Assembly: GCF_900104055.1 (NCBI RefSeq)
Contig: NZ_FNJQ01000023.1
Span: 1 to 58,306 of the forward strand
Origin: Pseudoselenomonas ruminantium
Lineage (GTDB): Bacteria > Bacillota > Negativicutes > Selenomonadales > Selenomonadaceae
DNA: 58,306 nucleotides
Direction of reading: 5' to 3'
The notes below the pieces were generated by a model, which was not told where the DNA came from, searched no databases, and saw nothing but the letters and a program-made list of their open reading frames with translations. Each line of letters opens with the position of its first letter. The first letter of the stretch is position 1. The position numbers and the translations under genes were made by a program. Shown piece by piece: positions 25,208 through 34,476 of this stretch.

Positions 25208-27016
25208 TTACTGTTTCTTTTGCTCGCCAGCAGGCTGCTTGGCTGGATCCGGCTTGTTGAGGCCAAACCAGGCTTCCAGGATCTTGCGGCCAATCGGCAC
25301 GGCAGACTGAGCACCGTAACCGCCCTGTTCCACGATGACCGCTACCACGATATTCGGTGCCCCGAAAGGACCATAGGCTACGAACCAGCCATGGTCACGG
25401 CCATGCGGGTTCTCCGCGGTACCGGTTTTACCAGCGATTTCAATCGGGAAGCCCTTGAAGATGGATGCAGCCGTACCGTATTTGGTAACATCGTGCAGGC
25501 CTGCCTGCACCAACTGGATATCCTCCATCGGCACATCCAGCTGGCCTATGAGTTCCGGCGTAAATTCCTTCACGGTCTTGCCGTCCGGCCCCACGATGCG
25601 GTTTACCAGATGCGGCTTATAGCGTTTGCCGTCAGCGGCAATCTCGCCCATGACCATGGCCGCCTGCAGTGGCGTCACCAGATTGAAGCCCTGACCGATG
25701 GCGGCGTCGAAGGTTTCCGACAGATACCATTCGCCGTCCTCGAAGTTCTTTTCCTTGTAACGGCGGTTGGCTACGAGGCCATCGGACTCATAGGGAAGGT
25801 CAATGCCGGTAATCTTGCCCAGGCCGAACATCCGGGCATATTTCTCGATGCGGTCAATGCCCAGGCGGTTACCCATTTCATAGAAATACACGTTATCGGA
25901 ATGAGCCATAGCCTGCTGGAAGTTGATCAGGCCTAATGCCTCACCATCGGCATTGCCCTTTGGGATGATCCAATGATGACCGCTGTCCATGATGAGTTCG
26001 GAAGGACTCACTACCCCCTCGGTAAGGGCTGCCGTACCCGTGACGATCTTGAAGGTTGAACCCGGCGGATATTCGCCGGTAATGGCCTTGTTATCCATCG
26101 GATGGTAAGGATTGTTGTTGAGCTTGTTCCAATCCTTGGCCGAAATGCCATGGGCAAAGAGGTTCGGATCAAAGGCCGGGCGGCTGACCATCGCATAGAT
26201 CTCCCCAGTCAGGGGATTCATGGCCACGGCCGCAGCCGCATTGGCATGAATCTGCTTGAGCTGGTCATCCACGGCCTTTTCCGCCGCTGTCTGGAGGTTC
26301 TTGTCGATGGTCAGATAGAGGTCGTCGCCAGGCGTCGGCGGCTTGTTGCCAATGATCTGCACGGGCTTGCCCGTTACATCGACTTCCACCTGCTGGCCGC
26401 CGTTCTCACCGCGCAGTTCTTTATCGTAGATCTTCTCGAGACCGAACTTGCCGATGATATCCCCGCTCTTGTAGCCCTCATCCTTTTTCTTCTCGAGCTC
26501 CATGTCGTTGATCTCACTGACATAGCCATAGGTATGCGCCGCTTCTTCCTTGTTCATGTAGTCGCGGATGGGCTGCACCTCGATGATCACACCGGGGTAG
26601 ATATTCTTCTGTTCCTCGATGATGGTGACAATGTCCGGCGTCACATCGGCCTTGATGCGGATGGGATCGAAGCCCGTATGCGCCTCGATCTTCTTGTTGA
26701 TTTCCTCCACCGGCACTTTGAGCAGCTCCGACAGACGCTCCACGACCACCGGATCGATTTTCGTCATCACCGGCATCAGCGATACGGCAAAGCCCGGACG
26801 GTTCTGCACCAACAGTTCACCATTGCGGTCAAAAAATGTTCCCCGGGGTGCCATGGTGGGGATGATGCGGATGCGATTCCCTTCCGCCAGGCGGGCATAA
26901 TGCTCGCCATCATAGATCTGCAGGTAGCCCGCCCGCCCGATCAGGACGGCAATCACCAGCACCGACAGCCAGCCCAGGACATTTATTCTGCCGCCATATT
27001 CGTCATTTTCGACCAA
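25208..27016 (-). CDS. mrdA: penicillin-binding protein 2 (class B transpeptidase)
   Basis: A 602-residue class B PBP. A signal-anchor helix at about 13-30 is followed by the pedestal domain (IIPTMAPRGTFFDRNGELL) and the transpeptidase domain with all three motifs: SxxK at S320 (PPGSTFK), SxN at S373 (AHSDN) and KTG at 530-532 (IAGKTGTAEN). It cross-links lateral-wall peptidoglycan as the partner of RodA. It lies between mreD and minC in the shape operon. The tail after residue 590 is short, charged and disordered. Confidence 0.95.
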   Translation of the reverse strand: MVENDEYGGRINVLGWLSVLVIAVLIGRAGYLQIYDGEHYARLAEGNRIRIIPTMAPRGTFFDRNGELLVQNRPGFAVSLMPVMTKIDPVVVERLSELLKVPVEEINKKIEAHTGFDPIRIKADVTPDIVTIIEEQKNIYPGVIIEVQPIRDYMNKEEAAHTYGYVSEINDMELEKKKDEGYKSGDIIGKFGLEKIYDKELRGENGGQQVEVDVTGKPVQIIGNKPPTPGDDLYLTIDKNLQTAAEKAVDDQLKQIHANAAAAVAMNPLTGEIYAMVSRPAFDPNLFAHGISAKDWNKLNNNPYHPMDNKAITGEYPPGSTFKIVTGTAALTEGVVSPSELIMDSGHHWIIPKGNADGEALGLINFQQAMAHSDNVYFYEMGNRLGIDRIEKYARMFGLGKITGIDLPYESDGLVANRRYKEKNFEDGEWYLSETFDAAIGQGFNLVTPLQAAMVMGEIAADGKRYKPHLVNRIVGPDGKTVKEFTPELIGQLDVPMEDIQLVQAGLHDVTKYGTAASIFKGFPIEIAGKTGTAENPHGRDHGWFVAYGPFGAPNIVVAVIVEQGGYGAQSAVPIGRKILEAWFGLNKPDPAKQPAGEQKKQ

Positions 27017-27061
27017 AAATTATCTCTCCCATAAAATAAGACACCCTTGCAGGTGCCTTAA

Positions 27062-27562
27062 TCAGTTTGTTTCTTTAGCGCTGAGTTTCTTATCCAATTG
27101 ATAGGTCAGATAATGCACCGGATAGGCAAACGCCAGCTGATAGATCAGCATGGGCAGCAGTGTAACCTGCACATTGCTGATCGGATTAAAGCGATAACCT
27201 AATAATACCATAAGTAACGCTAAAATAAAATAGTTAAACGCCGTTACCCCTAAAGATGCGAACACCGGCAGGAAAAATTGCTCCTTGTAAACCCGGTTGG
27301 CAAAACGCCCGCAGATATTGCCGACAATCAAATGGGTGAACGCATGGATGCCCAAAAAGGTTCCCGTGGCCAGATCCATCAGCAAGCCGGTGAGAAAACC
27401 CATCAGCGTGCCCTTTTCCGTGCCCTTCAAGAAAGCATAGGACACCGTCAAGAGCAGCATGAAATCCGGACTGATGCCATGATAGGCAATCAAGGGGAAA
27501 AACGAAGTCTGCAGCACATAGAGGATCACCACGAAGACAGCCAGCTTGCCAAAGTTACTCAT
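27062..27562 (-). CDS. mreD: rod shape-determining protein MreD
   Basis: A 166-residue membrane protein with about five hydrophobic segments (FGKLAVFVVILYVLQTSFFP, DFMLLLTVSYAFLKGTEKG, GFLTGLLMDLATGTFLG). The TGLLMDL motif is typical of MreD. It is a membrane component of the elongasome. Its start overlaps the mreC stop by 4 nt. The ribosome site lies inside mreC. Confidence 0.92.
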   Translation of the reverse strand: MSNFGKLAVFVVILYVLQTSFFPLIAYHGISPDFMLLLTVSYAFLKGTEKGTLMGFLTGLLMDLATGTFLGIHAFTHLIVGNICGRFANRVYKEQFFLPVFASLGVTAFNYFILALLMVLLGYRFNPISNVQVTLLPMLIYQLAFAYPVHYLTYQLDKKLSAKETN

Positions 27563-28500
27563 TTCGACGCCTCCACCTTAGCGGCTGCCTGCGCCTGCGG
27601 ATCTGTCTCCGTGCCCGGCGTCTGCGGCGGCGGTTTGATCGGTTCCGGCGGTGCCTCGCGAGAGGCCGTGATTACCAGCACATCCTCAAGCTTCTGGAAA
27701 TCTACTGCCGATTCCAATACGCCAATCTTGAGCAGGCCGCCGTCGTCATTCTTGAGGCTGCTCACGAGCCCCACGATGATTCCCTTGGGGAAGATGCCGC
27801 CGAAACCGGAGGTCACGATGACATCGCCCTCAACCACATCCGCATTCTTGGGAATATTCACCATCTGCGGCATGGTGGGATTGTCCATATCGCCCTGCAC
27901 GATGCCCGTTACCCGGGATTCCGCCCGCTGGACAATGGTGCCCACCGACGAACGCGGATCTAAGATCAGCTGTACCTTGGATGAATTCGGGCCGGCTTCC
28001 ACCACCCGGCCCACGAGGCCCTGCGGCGTCACTACCGGCATATCTTCCTTGACGCCGCTAGCCGTTCCCCGGTCGATGACGATCATCCGGGACCAGGTAT
28101 CGGACTCACGGCCGATAACGCGGGCAGCCACCATATCGAACTGACGGGCGGTCTGCTGGTAGCCCACGATGGCCCGCAGGCGTTCATTTTCCGCCAGTGC
28201 CTCATTGGCCTGCAGGTTGATGCCACGCAGCTGCTCCACTTCGTTCCGGAGCATCTTGTTCTGCTCATACAACGTGGATATCTCCCATACCGCACTGGTC
28301 ACATAGTGGATCTCATTGGCTACCCAGGACACAGCTTGCTGGAACGGTGACAAGGCCAAAGAAACCGCCTGGCTGCTCACCGGCGCCTGAAAGCGGCCCC
28401 GGGCAGCAAAGAATATGATGCAAAAGAGGCTGATGGTGACAAACACCATGGCCCAGCCTTTGCGTCCGTCTTCCTTATCTCTTCTTACACGATTACTCAT
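27559..28500 (-). CDS. mreC: rod shape-determining protein MreC
   Basis: A 313-residue protein: a short cytoplasmic tail, one transmembrane helix at about 15-35, a coiled-coil stretch (about 75-110, STLYEQNKMLRNEVEQLRGI) and two periplasmic beta-barrel domains (DTWSRMIVIDRGTASGVKED, TPQGLVGRVVEAGPNSSKVQ). A proline-rich tail of about 30 residues follows. MreC binds and activates PBP2. It is 8 nt downstream of mreB. Confidence 0.93.
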   Translation of the reverse strand: MSNRVRRDKEDGRKGWAMVFVTISLFCIIFFAARGRFQAPVSSQAVSLALSPFQQAVSWVANEIHYVTSAVWEISTLYEQNKMLRNEVEQLRGINLQANEALAENERLRAIVGYQQTARQFDMVAARVIGRESDTWSRMIVIDRGTASGVKEDMPVVTPQGLVGRVVEAGPNSSKVQLILDPRSSVGTIVQRAESRVTGIVQGDMDNPTMPQMVNIPKNADVVEGDVIVTSGFGGIFPKGIIVGLVSSLKNDDGGLLKIGVLESAVDFQKLEDVLVITASREAPPEPIKPPPQTPGTETDPQAQAAAKVEASK

Positions 28501-28508
28501 TTTTTATA

Positions 28509-29549
28509 TCAGCTTCTCAGCTTCTTGCTGGTCATGACCACACGCTTCAACAGCTCGATGTTCTCGAGGGAACGGCCCGTGCCTTCGCCTACGCAAGAGA
28601 GCGCATCTTCGGAAACCAGCACCGGCATGCCCGTCTCGTGAGACAGGAGCTTGTCGAGGTTCGTAAGCAGTGCACCGCCGCCGGTCATCATGATGCCATG
28701 GTCCATAACATCAGCTGCCAGCTCAGGCGGCGTCTTTTCGAGGGTACCCTTGACGGCATCGATGATCTTGTAGATGGGATCGTTGAGCGCTTCACGGATT
28801 TCCTTGGCCTGAATGGTCAAGGTCTTGGGCAGACCGGAAACGAGGTCGCGGCCGCGGATTTCCATGGTCTTGTCCGCTTCCGGCGTCACGATGGCCGTAC
28901 CGATGGTCATCTTGATAGCCTCAGCCGTGCGTTCACCAATCATGAGGTTGTACATGCGCTTGATGTACTGCACGATAGCGCTGTCCATTTCGTCACCGCC
29001 GATGCGGATGGAGCAGCTTACCACGATACCGCCCAGGGAAATCACGGCGATTTCCGTCGTGCCGCCGCCGATATCGACAACCATGCTGCCCGTAGCTTCC
29101 TCAACGGGAAGGCCGGCACCGATAGCTGCTGCCATCGGCTCTTCGATCAGATAAGCTTCACGGGCACCAGCCTGCTGTGCAGCATCGATTACGGCACGCT
29201 TTTCCACTTCCGTGACACCGGAGGGAACGCCGACAACCACGCGGGGACGAACAAAGGACTTCGTATTCATGGCCTTGCGGATGAAATACTTGAGCATGGC
29301 CTGCGTCACGTCAAAGTCCGCGATAACACCGTCCTTCATGGGACGGATGGCGACGATGTTGCCCGGCGTACGGCCGATCATCTGCTTTGCTTCCTCACCA
29401 ACCGCCAGGACATCACCCGTATCACTCTTGATTGCCACTACGGAAGGTTCACGCAGCACAATGCCTCTGCCTTTCACATGCACCAGCGTGTTAGCCGTGC
29501 CCAGGTCAATACCCATATCGTGCGAAAAACCGCCAAACAGACTCCACAT
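28509..29549 (-). CDS. mreB: actin-like cell shape protein MreB
   Basis: A 346-residue actin homologue: phosphate-1 loop [37 protein letters not shown], phosphate-2 loop [19 protein letters not shown] and the adenosine region [16 protein letters not shown] are all intact. It forms membrane-bound filaments that orient wall synthesis. It is the first gene of the mreBCD-mrdA-minCDE-rodA block. The radC terminator lies upstream, so a promoter is expected in 29550-29620, though no clear one was seen. Confidence 0.96.
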   Translation of the reverse strand: MWSLFGGFSHDMGIDLGTANTLVHVKGRGIVLREPSVVAIKSDTGDVLAVGEEAKQMIGRTPGNIVAIRPMKDGVIADFDVTQAMLKYFIRKAMNTKSFVRPRVVVGVPSGVTEVEKRAVIDAAQQAGAREAYLIEEPMAAAIGAGLPVEEATGSMVVDIGGGTTEIAVISLGGIVVSCSIRIGGDEMDSAIVQYIKRMYNLMIGERTAEAIKMTIGTAIVTPEADKTMEIRGRDLVSGLPKTLTIQAKEIREALNDPIYKIIDAVKGTLEKTPPELAADVMDHGIMMTGGGALLTNLDKLLSHETGMPVLVSEDALSCVGEGTGRSLENIELLKRVVMTSKKLRS

Positions 29550-29618
29550 TTTGTCAAAAAACTCCCTTCAGATAACCATATATCTACGCTGCAAGTTCTA
29601 GAGCGTATTGATTCAATG

Positions 29619-29658
29619 TAAAAAATAACTATCTTATTGTAACACAAGATAGTTATTT
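29619..29658 (-). terminator. Rho-independent terminator after radC
   Basis: AAATAACTATCTT (29623-29635) pairs with AAGATAGTTATTT (29646-29658). On the minus strand the stem is followed by a T-rich run. It separates radC from mreB. Confidence 0.85.
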
Positions 29659-29697
29659 TGATAACAGGCAAACTATTTTTTTTTCAGATTTTTTTCT

Positions 29698-30387
29698 TTA
29701 ATGTATGAGCCCCTTCTCCTTCAAGCTCGTAAAACGCTCATGCCCCAGCACCACATGGTCCAGCACCGGTATATCCATGATTTTCCCGGCCTTGACCATG
29801 CGCTCGGTGACAGCGATATCCTCCCGGCTCGGCGTGGGATCACCGCTGGGATGGTTGTGCAGCAGGATCATGGCGGCCGCGGCATAGTCGATGGCCGCGC
29901 GGAAGACCTCCCGGGGATGGACGATGGAAGCCGACAAGCTCCCCACCGACACCTCCGGCATGCCCAAGACATGATTCTTGGTATTCAGGAGCAGCACGGC
30001 AAAATGCTCCTTCTGCTCGAAGCGGTAACGGGGCATCGCATAATGGGCCACATCTGCGGGGCCATTGATGACCTCGATCCTGGCTGCCTGCTGCATGGAC
30101 AGCCGCCGCCCCAGTTCAATGGCCGCCTGCAGTGTTGCGGCCTTCACCCGGCCGATGCCATCGATCTTTGCCAGCTCCGGCACGGAAATATGCACCATGC
30201 CTGAAAGCCCCTGCTCCTTGATATGCGCCAGGATCTCCTCCGCAATGCGCAGCACCGACTTCTTTTTCGTGCCGCTGCGTAAGAGGATTGCCAAAAGCTC
30301 TGCATTGCTCAGTGCCGCCGCGCCGTAAAGCAATAGTTTCTCCCTGGGGCGCTCCTCAGGGGGTAAATCCCTCACCATAATCGCCAT
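29698..30387 (-). CDS. radC: RadC family JAB-domain protein
   Basis: A 229-residue RadC/YeeS-type protein: an N-terminal helix-hairpin-helix region (LAKIDGIGRVKAATLQAAIE) and a C-terminal JAB/MPN metalloprotease-like domain with the zinc ligands in LLHNHPSGDPTPSRED. The biochemical role is unresolved; the old link to DNA repair is not supported. Overlap with the upstream maf gene is 32 nt; an alternative start is the ATG at 30378. The gene set DUF4321, maf, radC before mreB is common in this group. Confidence 0.92.
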   Translation of the reverse strand: MAIMVRDLPPEERPREKLLLYGAAALSNAELLAILLRSGTKKKSVLRIAEEILAHIKEQGLSGMVHISVPELAKIDGIGRVKAATLQAAIELGRRLSMQQAARIEVINGPADVAHYAMPRYRFEQKEHFAVLLLNTKNHVLGMPEVSVGSLSASIVHPREVFRAAIDYAAAAMILLHNHPSGDPTPSREDIAVTERMVKAGKIMDIPVLDHVVLGHERFTSLKEKGLIH

Positions 30388-30946
30388 ACAAATTCACGCC
30401 TGCCTTTCGCGCCAACCGGACAGTCGCGTTCAGGGGCAGTCCTACCACGTTGGTGAAGGAACCATGGATGCCCACGATGAATTCAGCCGCTGCGCCCTGA
30501 ATAGCATAAGCTCCGGCCTTGTCCATAGGCTCCCCGCTCTTCACATAGCGCTCGATTTCCGTATCGGCCAGCTGGGCAAATTCGACCTCCGTCTTCACCA
30601 CATCGGTAAAGAGATGTTCGTTATTCACCCAGGCAATCCCTGTGAGCACCTCATGCGTCCTGCCCGAGAATTCCTTCAGCATCCGCACTGCATCCTCGCG
30701 GCTGTCCGGTTTTCCATAGGTATGCCCGTCCAAAGCCACCACCGTATCGGCGCCCAGCACCGCCTGATTGGGATGCAGACGGGCCACGGCCAGTGCCTTG
30801 GCCGCTGCATTCTTTTCCACGAGCTTTGCGGGGCTCACGCCATCGCCTGACAGTTCCTCCGCAGCGCTGATACGGATATCAAAACGGGCATTGATCTGCT
30901 GAAGGAGTTCCTTCCTCCGTGGCGAACCTGATGCTAAGATAAACAT
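30356..30946 (-). CDS. maf: Maf-family nucleoside triphosphate pyrophosphatase
   Basis: About 196 residues. It starts with the Maf signature FILASGSPRRKELLQQ, followed by LGADTVVALDGHTYGKP and GRTHEVLTGIAWV, then the C-terminal YAIQGAAAEFIVGIHGSFTN. Maf proteins hydrolyse dTTP/UTP or modified nucleotides and have been linked to septum control. The frame extends to 30997, but the ATG at 30946 opens the conserved domain. It is 16 nt after the DUF4321 gene. Confidence 0.93.
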   Translation of the reverse strand: MFILASGSPRRKELLQQINARFDIRISAAEELSGDGVSPAKLVEKNAAAKALAVARLHPNQAVLGADTVVALDGHTYGKPDSREDAVRMLKEFSGRTHEVLTGIAWVNNEHLFTDVVKTEVEFAQLADTEIERYVKSGEPMDKAGAYAIQGAAAEFIVGIHGSFTNVVGLPLNATVRLARKAGVNLYGDYGEGFTP

Positions 30947-30962
30947 AAGAACAACTCCTTTC

Positions 30963-31235
30963 TCAGTAACGGCGGAACAAAAGCAAGGCAATGACAATGC
31001 CCAGGATGCTCATAAGATTCGGCGCAAAAGCCAGTCCGATCGTCAACTGGATCACATAAAGATTGATGGTGAATGCTGACGTGTCAAACACGGGAAACGT
31101 ATTCACCAGATAGGGCATCACACCGCTCAAAGCCTCCACGCCTGTCAGCAGTTGCCCCAGGATTCCACCTAAAATCGCACCGATCACCACAAAGAGAATG
31201 GCCATGCCATAACCACGTCCACCAAATTTTGCCAA
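30963..31235 (-). CDS. DUF4321 family small membrane protein
   Basis: A 90-residue protein. It opens AKFGGRGYGMAILFVVIGAI and ends with AFAPNLMSILGIVIALLLFR; two hydrophobic segments are clear, and a third weaker one lies between. These ends match the DUF4321 family, whose role is unknown. The start is a TTG at 31235: AAGGAGG lies 8 nt upstream of it, while ATG codons further upstream have no ribosome site and lie near the preceding terminator. It is co-transcribed with maf and radC. Confidence 0.82.
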   Translation of the reverse strand: MAKFGGRGYGMAILFVVIGAILGGILGQLLTGVEALSGVMPYLVNTFPVFDTSAFTINLYVIQLTIGLAFAPNLMSILGIVIALLLFRRY

Positions 31236-31304
31236 GAAAAACTCCTCCTTCAATGTACAGGCTTCGCTTTTTACCACCAAAGTCCTGCCAATAAAGACAT
31301 TTAG

Positions 31305-31350
31305 TAAAAAAATATGGCTCACAAATCCCACCGGAATTCATGAGCCATAT
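31305..31350 (-). terminator. Rho-independent terminator after the ArsB/NhaD-type permease gene
   Basis: ATATGGCTCA (31312-31321) pairs with TGAGCCATAT (31341-31350). On the minus strand it runs into seven T residues. It begins 6 nt past the permease stop. Confidence 0.87.
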
Positions 31351-31355
31351 ACCGG

Positions 31356-32633
31356 TCAAATCAGGTACCGGATATAAACATACACCGTTGACAGCACAAT
31401 CGTCAAGAGCATGATTGGAAAACCAATCTTGAAATAATTGATGAAAGTGATCTTCACGCCGCGTTCTGCGGCCAGCCCTGCCACGATCAGATTAGCTGAA
31501 GCACCGACCAATGTACCGTTGCCGCCCAGGCAGGCCCCCAGTGCCAGGCTCCACCAGATGGGTTCCAGATTGCTGACGCCCATCGCACCCATATTCTGGA
31601 TCAGTGGGATCATCGTGGCCACGAATGGGATATTGTCCAATACCGACGAGACGAGGGCACTGAGCCAAAGTACCAGCAGGGACGTTGCGGTCACATCACC
31701 GCCAGTGAGTTCCACAGCCTGACTGGCCAGACTGCCAATGATCCCCGTTTCAATCAGGCCGCCTACCGCGATGAAGAGGCCGATGAAGAAGAAGATCGTC
31801 GCCCATTCCACGGATTTCATGGCGCTTTCCACCAGATGATGGCTGCCGCCTGCCAGGAGCAGCAGCAGAAAGCCACCGGTCAGGGCAATCATGGAAGATT
31901 CGATATGCGTGAAAGAGTGCGTGAAGAAGCCTAAGATCACCAATGTCAGCACGAACAGGGACTTCTTCAGCAGGCGGCGGTCCTTCAGGGATTTATGCTC
32001 ATCCATGGTCATGAGTTCAGCCTGCAGCTCCGGCTTGGTATGGAGTCCCTTCTTGTAGATGAACTCCACGAGGAAGATCACGATAATCAGGTTCAGGATG
32101 GCAATGGGCGCCAGATTCTCAATGAAGGCCACAAAGGTCAGTTCCTTGACCGCGCTGCCAATCATGATATTCGGCGGATCACCGATAAGCGTTGCCGTAC
32201 CACCGACATTGGAGGCGATGATCTGCGTGAGCAGGAACGGATTCGCCTTCAGATGCAGTTTCTGGGTAATGCTGAACGTCACCGGCACCATCAAGAGTAC
32301 CGTGGTCACATTATCCAGGAAGGCGGAGAATACCGCCGTGATGAGTGCCAGATAAACCAGGATGCGCTTCGGCTCCGCCTTGGCCACCTTGGCCGCTTTG
32401 ATGGCTACGTAGTCAAAGAGCCCCGTATGGCTGGTAACGCCAACCAGCACCATCATACCTACCAGAAGCCCCAGTGTGTTGAAATCAACATGATGAAGCG
32501 CCTGCTCCTGGGACAGGATGCCCAAAAGGATCATGGATGTAGCACCCAGCATCGCTGCCACCGTGCGGTGTATCTTCTCCGATACGATCACCATGTACAT
32601 GAATACGAAAATTATCGCGGCTAAAACTGCCAT
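31356..32633 (-). CDS. ArsB/NhaD-family ion permease
   Basis: About 425 residues with 10-12 hydrophobic segments. AVFSAFLDNVTTVLLMVPVT and QIIASNVGGTATLIGDPPNI, together with the second-half repeat SALVSSVLDNIPFVATMIPL and LGACLGGNGTLVGASANLIV, are the signatures of the IT superfamily (ArsB/NhaD/SLC13). Members move arsenite, Na+/H+ or dicarboxylates; the sequence does not decide which, and no arsenic genes are close. GGGAGG with good spacing sets the start at 32633. Confidence 0.86.
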   Translation of the reverse strand: MAVLAAIIFVFMYMVIVSEKIHRTVAAMLGATSMILLGILSQEQALHHVDFNTLGLLVGMMVLVGVTSHTGLFDYVAIKAAKVAKAEPKRILVYLALITAVFSAFLDNVTTVLLMVPVTFSITQKLHLKANPFLLTQIIASNVGGTATLIGDPPNIMIGSAVKELTFVAFIENLAPIAILNLIIVIFLVEFIYKKGLHTKPELQAELMTMDEHKSLKDRRLLKKSLFVLTLVILGFFTHSFTHIESSMIALTGGFLLLLLAGGSHHLVESAMKSVEWATIFFFIGLFIAVGGLIETGIIGSLASQAVELTGGDVTATSLLVLWLSALVSSVLDNIPFVATMIPLIQNMGAMGVSNLEPIWWSLALGACLGGNGTLVGASANLIVAGLAAERGVKITFINYFKIGFPIMLLTIVLSTVYVYIRYLI

Positions 32634-32671
32634 TGTGTTCCTCCCTTCAATACGCACTATTCCATTAGTGT

Positions 32672-34426
32672 TTAGTGCACAACCACATTATTCTTGCCCC
32701 GGATCTGCTTGGCCTCATAGAGCGCACCATCCGCCCGCTTGAAGAGGGTATCCGGTGTATCATCCGAAGCAGCCGTCACCACGCCAATACTGGTGGTGAC
32801 AATGGAGCCATCAGGCAGAACAGCCTGCTCATTGATCAGGCGTCCCACCCGTTCTGCAATCACTCTTGCCCGCTCATTGCCAGACCCCGGCAGGACCACG
32901 AAGAATTCATCGCCGCCCCAGCGTCCGGGAACATCCGTGCCCCGACGGGTATTCGACTGCAGGATCTTGGCAATGCTCTTCAAGGTATCGTCCCCTATGG
33001 CATGGCCATAACTGTCATTGATGACCTTGAAATCATCCACGTCCATCATCAATACGGACAGAGGTTCATTGTATTCCTGCGCACGCTGCAGGAGCTCTCG
33101 CAGGCTGGCCTCCGTTTCCCCACGGTTGAACAGGCCGGTCAGGCGGTCAATCTGGGCCAGATGCTTGAGCTTCCGGTTCGACTCCTCCAATTCCTGAGAA
33201 GTCGTCTCAATGAAATGCACCAGTCTGGCCATCAGTGAGCGATGCTTGTTGAGCTTGGGGCGCGGCGGCACCAGATTGGACTGCCGTCCCATGCTCAGGC
33301 CTTCGCGCATGCCGATGGTAACCAAGGTCATATTCGAGACCATGATCTCCCCATTCTCATTGCGCATGAACTCACCATAGGCATAGAAGCCTGCCGAAGC
33401 AGCCAGATGCTTGCTGATGGCCAGTTCCTTTTCCGTATCACTGCCCAGGAGCATCCAACGGGCCACGCAGCTGACCACGAAGATGGCCTCAGGCTTGAAG
33501 CTGGCCATCTTTTCCTGCAGGGACATGGCATTGTCGATGATCTCGCCCGGATCGCCATAGGCCAGCCGCACCTGTTCGCCCACCCGGAAGTCCGCGCCGA
33601 ACATCATGCTGCCATCATCGCGGCAGCGGCGGGGATGCCGGGCCAGCGTCGTGCCATGGCGTTCGAAATAAAAGGGAAAGGTCAAAGCCTCCACCAGAAA
33701 GCTTTCTGAATTCCGGATGCCCAGATATTTCTCGAAGACCTCCAATGGCGGACGGCCATCCAGTTCCTGCATGCAAAAATCGCCATCCATCCTGGTCACC
33801 GTCATCGTCCGCCCCAGGGGCTTCCAGCCAAAGCTGGACTTGGCCTGCACATGAAGATCCACGCCACTGAAGACCGCCACCACTGTACCATGGCGGATCT
33901 GATCCTTATGGGTGAAGACCAAGCCGTTCTTCCCTAAGCTGCCATCATCGGCCAGCCCACCGAAGAAGACGATCTTCCGGCGGGAAGCAGACAACTGCTT
34001 GAAGAATGGGTTGATGTCCAGATGAAAACCGGCAGAAATCACTTCCACCGCTGCCGCTTCCTTGTCTGCCTGCAGGACGGAGAGCAGTTCCCGGCCAGCA
34101 GTATTGCTTTTCTTCTCCCGGAAATCATAGGCAAAAACCCGCACCGCAGACTTCTCAAAGAGCGTGAAATTGACCACCACGCCCTGCTCCATCAGCTTGC
34201 CATTGACCAGTTCTCCGCTGGATACAGCACCGATGATCTGCGCTTCGGGAAATACCGCCTGCACACCCTGCTGGATGTCATGCAGCATCTGTACCTTGCT
34301 GGTATCCATGAACACCGACACCAGCACACTGGACAGGGCCGGCATCTGCCGGCTCTCCTCCCGCACCTGCTCCACACGGTCTTGCAGCTCTTTGATTGTA
34401 TTTATCGCAAAGGGGAATTGTTTCAT
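32672..34426 (-). CDS. FIST-domain diguanylate cyclase (FIST_N-FIST_C-GGDEF)
   Basis: A 584-residue cytosolic protein. Residues about 30-390 form the FIST sensor (LVSVFMDTSKVQMLHDIQQG, AQIIGAVSSGELVNGK, then DLHVQAKSSFGWKPLGRTMT and the C-part with IFVVSCVARWMLLGS). A short coiled coil (about 398-425) leads to a GGDEF domain with an intact active site (GRWGGDEFFVVLPG, GGDEF at 504-508). FIST domains are thought to sense small ligands such as amino acids, and the output here would be cyclic di-GMP. It stands between the permease and the GpsA-like gene. Confidence 0.88.
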   Translation of the reverse strand: MKQFPFAINTIKELQDRVEQVREESRQMPALSSVLVSVFMDTSKVQMLHDIQQGVQAVFPEAQIIGAVSSGELVNGKLMEQGVVVNFTLFEKSAVRVFAYDFREKKSNTAGRELLSVLQADKEAAAVEVISAGFHLDINPFFKQLSASRRKIVFFGGLADDGSLGKNGLVFTHKDQIRHGTVVAVFSGVDLHVQAKSSFGWKPLGRTMTVTRMDGDFCMQELDGRPPLEVFEKYLGIRNSESFLVEALTFPFYFERHGTTLARHPRRCRDDGSMMFGADFRVGEQVRLAYGDPGEIIDNAMSLQEKMASFKPEAIFVVSCVARWMLLGSDTEKELAISKHLAASAGFYAYGEFMRNENGEIMVSNMTLVTIGMREGLSMGRQSNLVPPRPKLNKHRSLMARLVHFIETTSQELEESNRKLKHLAQIDRLTGLFNRGETEASLRELLQRAQEYNEPLSVLMMDVDDFKVINDSYGHAIGDDTLKSIAKILQSNTRRGTDVPGRWGGDEFFVVLPGSGNERARVIAERVGRLINEQAVLPDGSIVTTSIGVVTAASDDTPDTLFKRADGALYEAKQIRGKNNVVVH

Positions 34427-34476
34427 CGATCCTTATACCTTTTCTAAAACCTTCCTAATCCTGGCGGCAACAGCGC

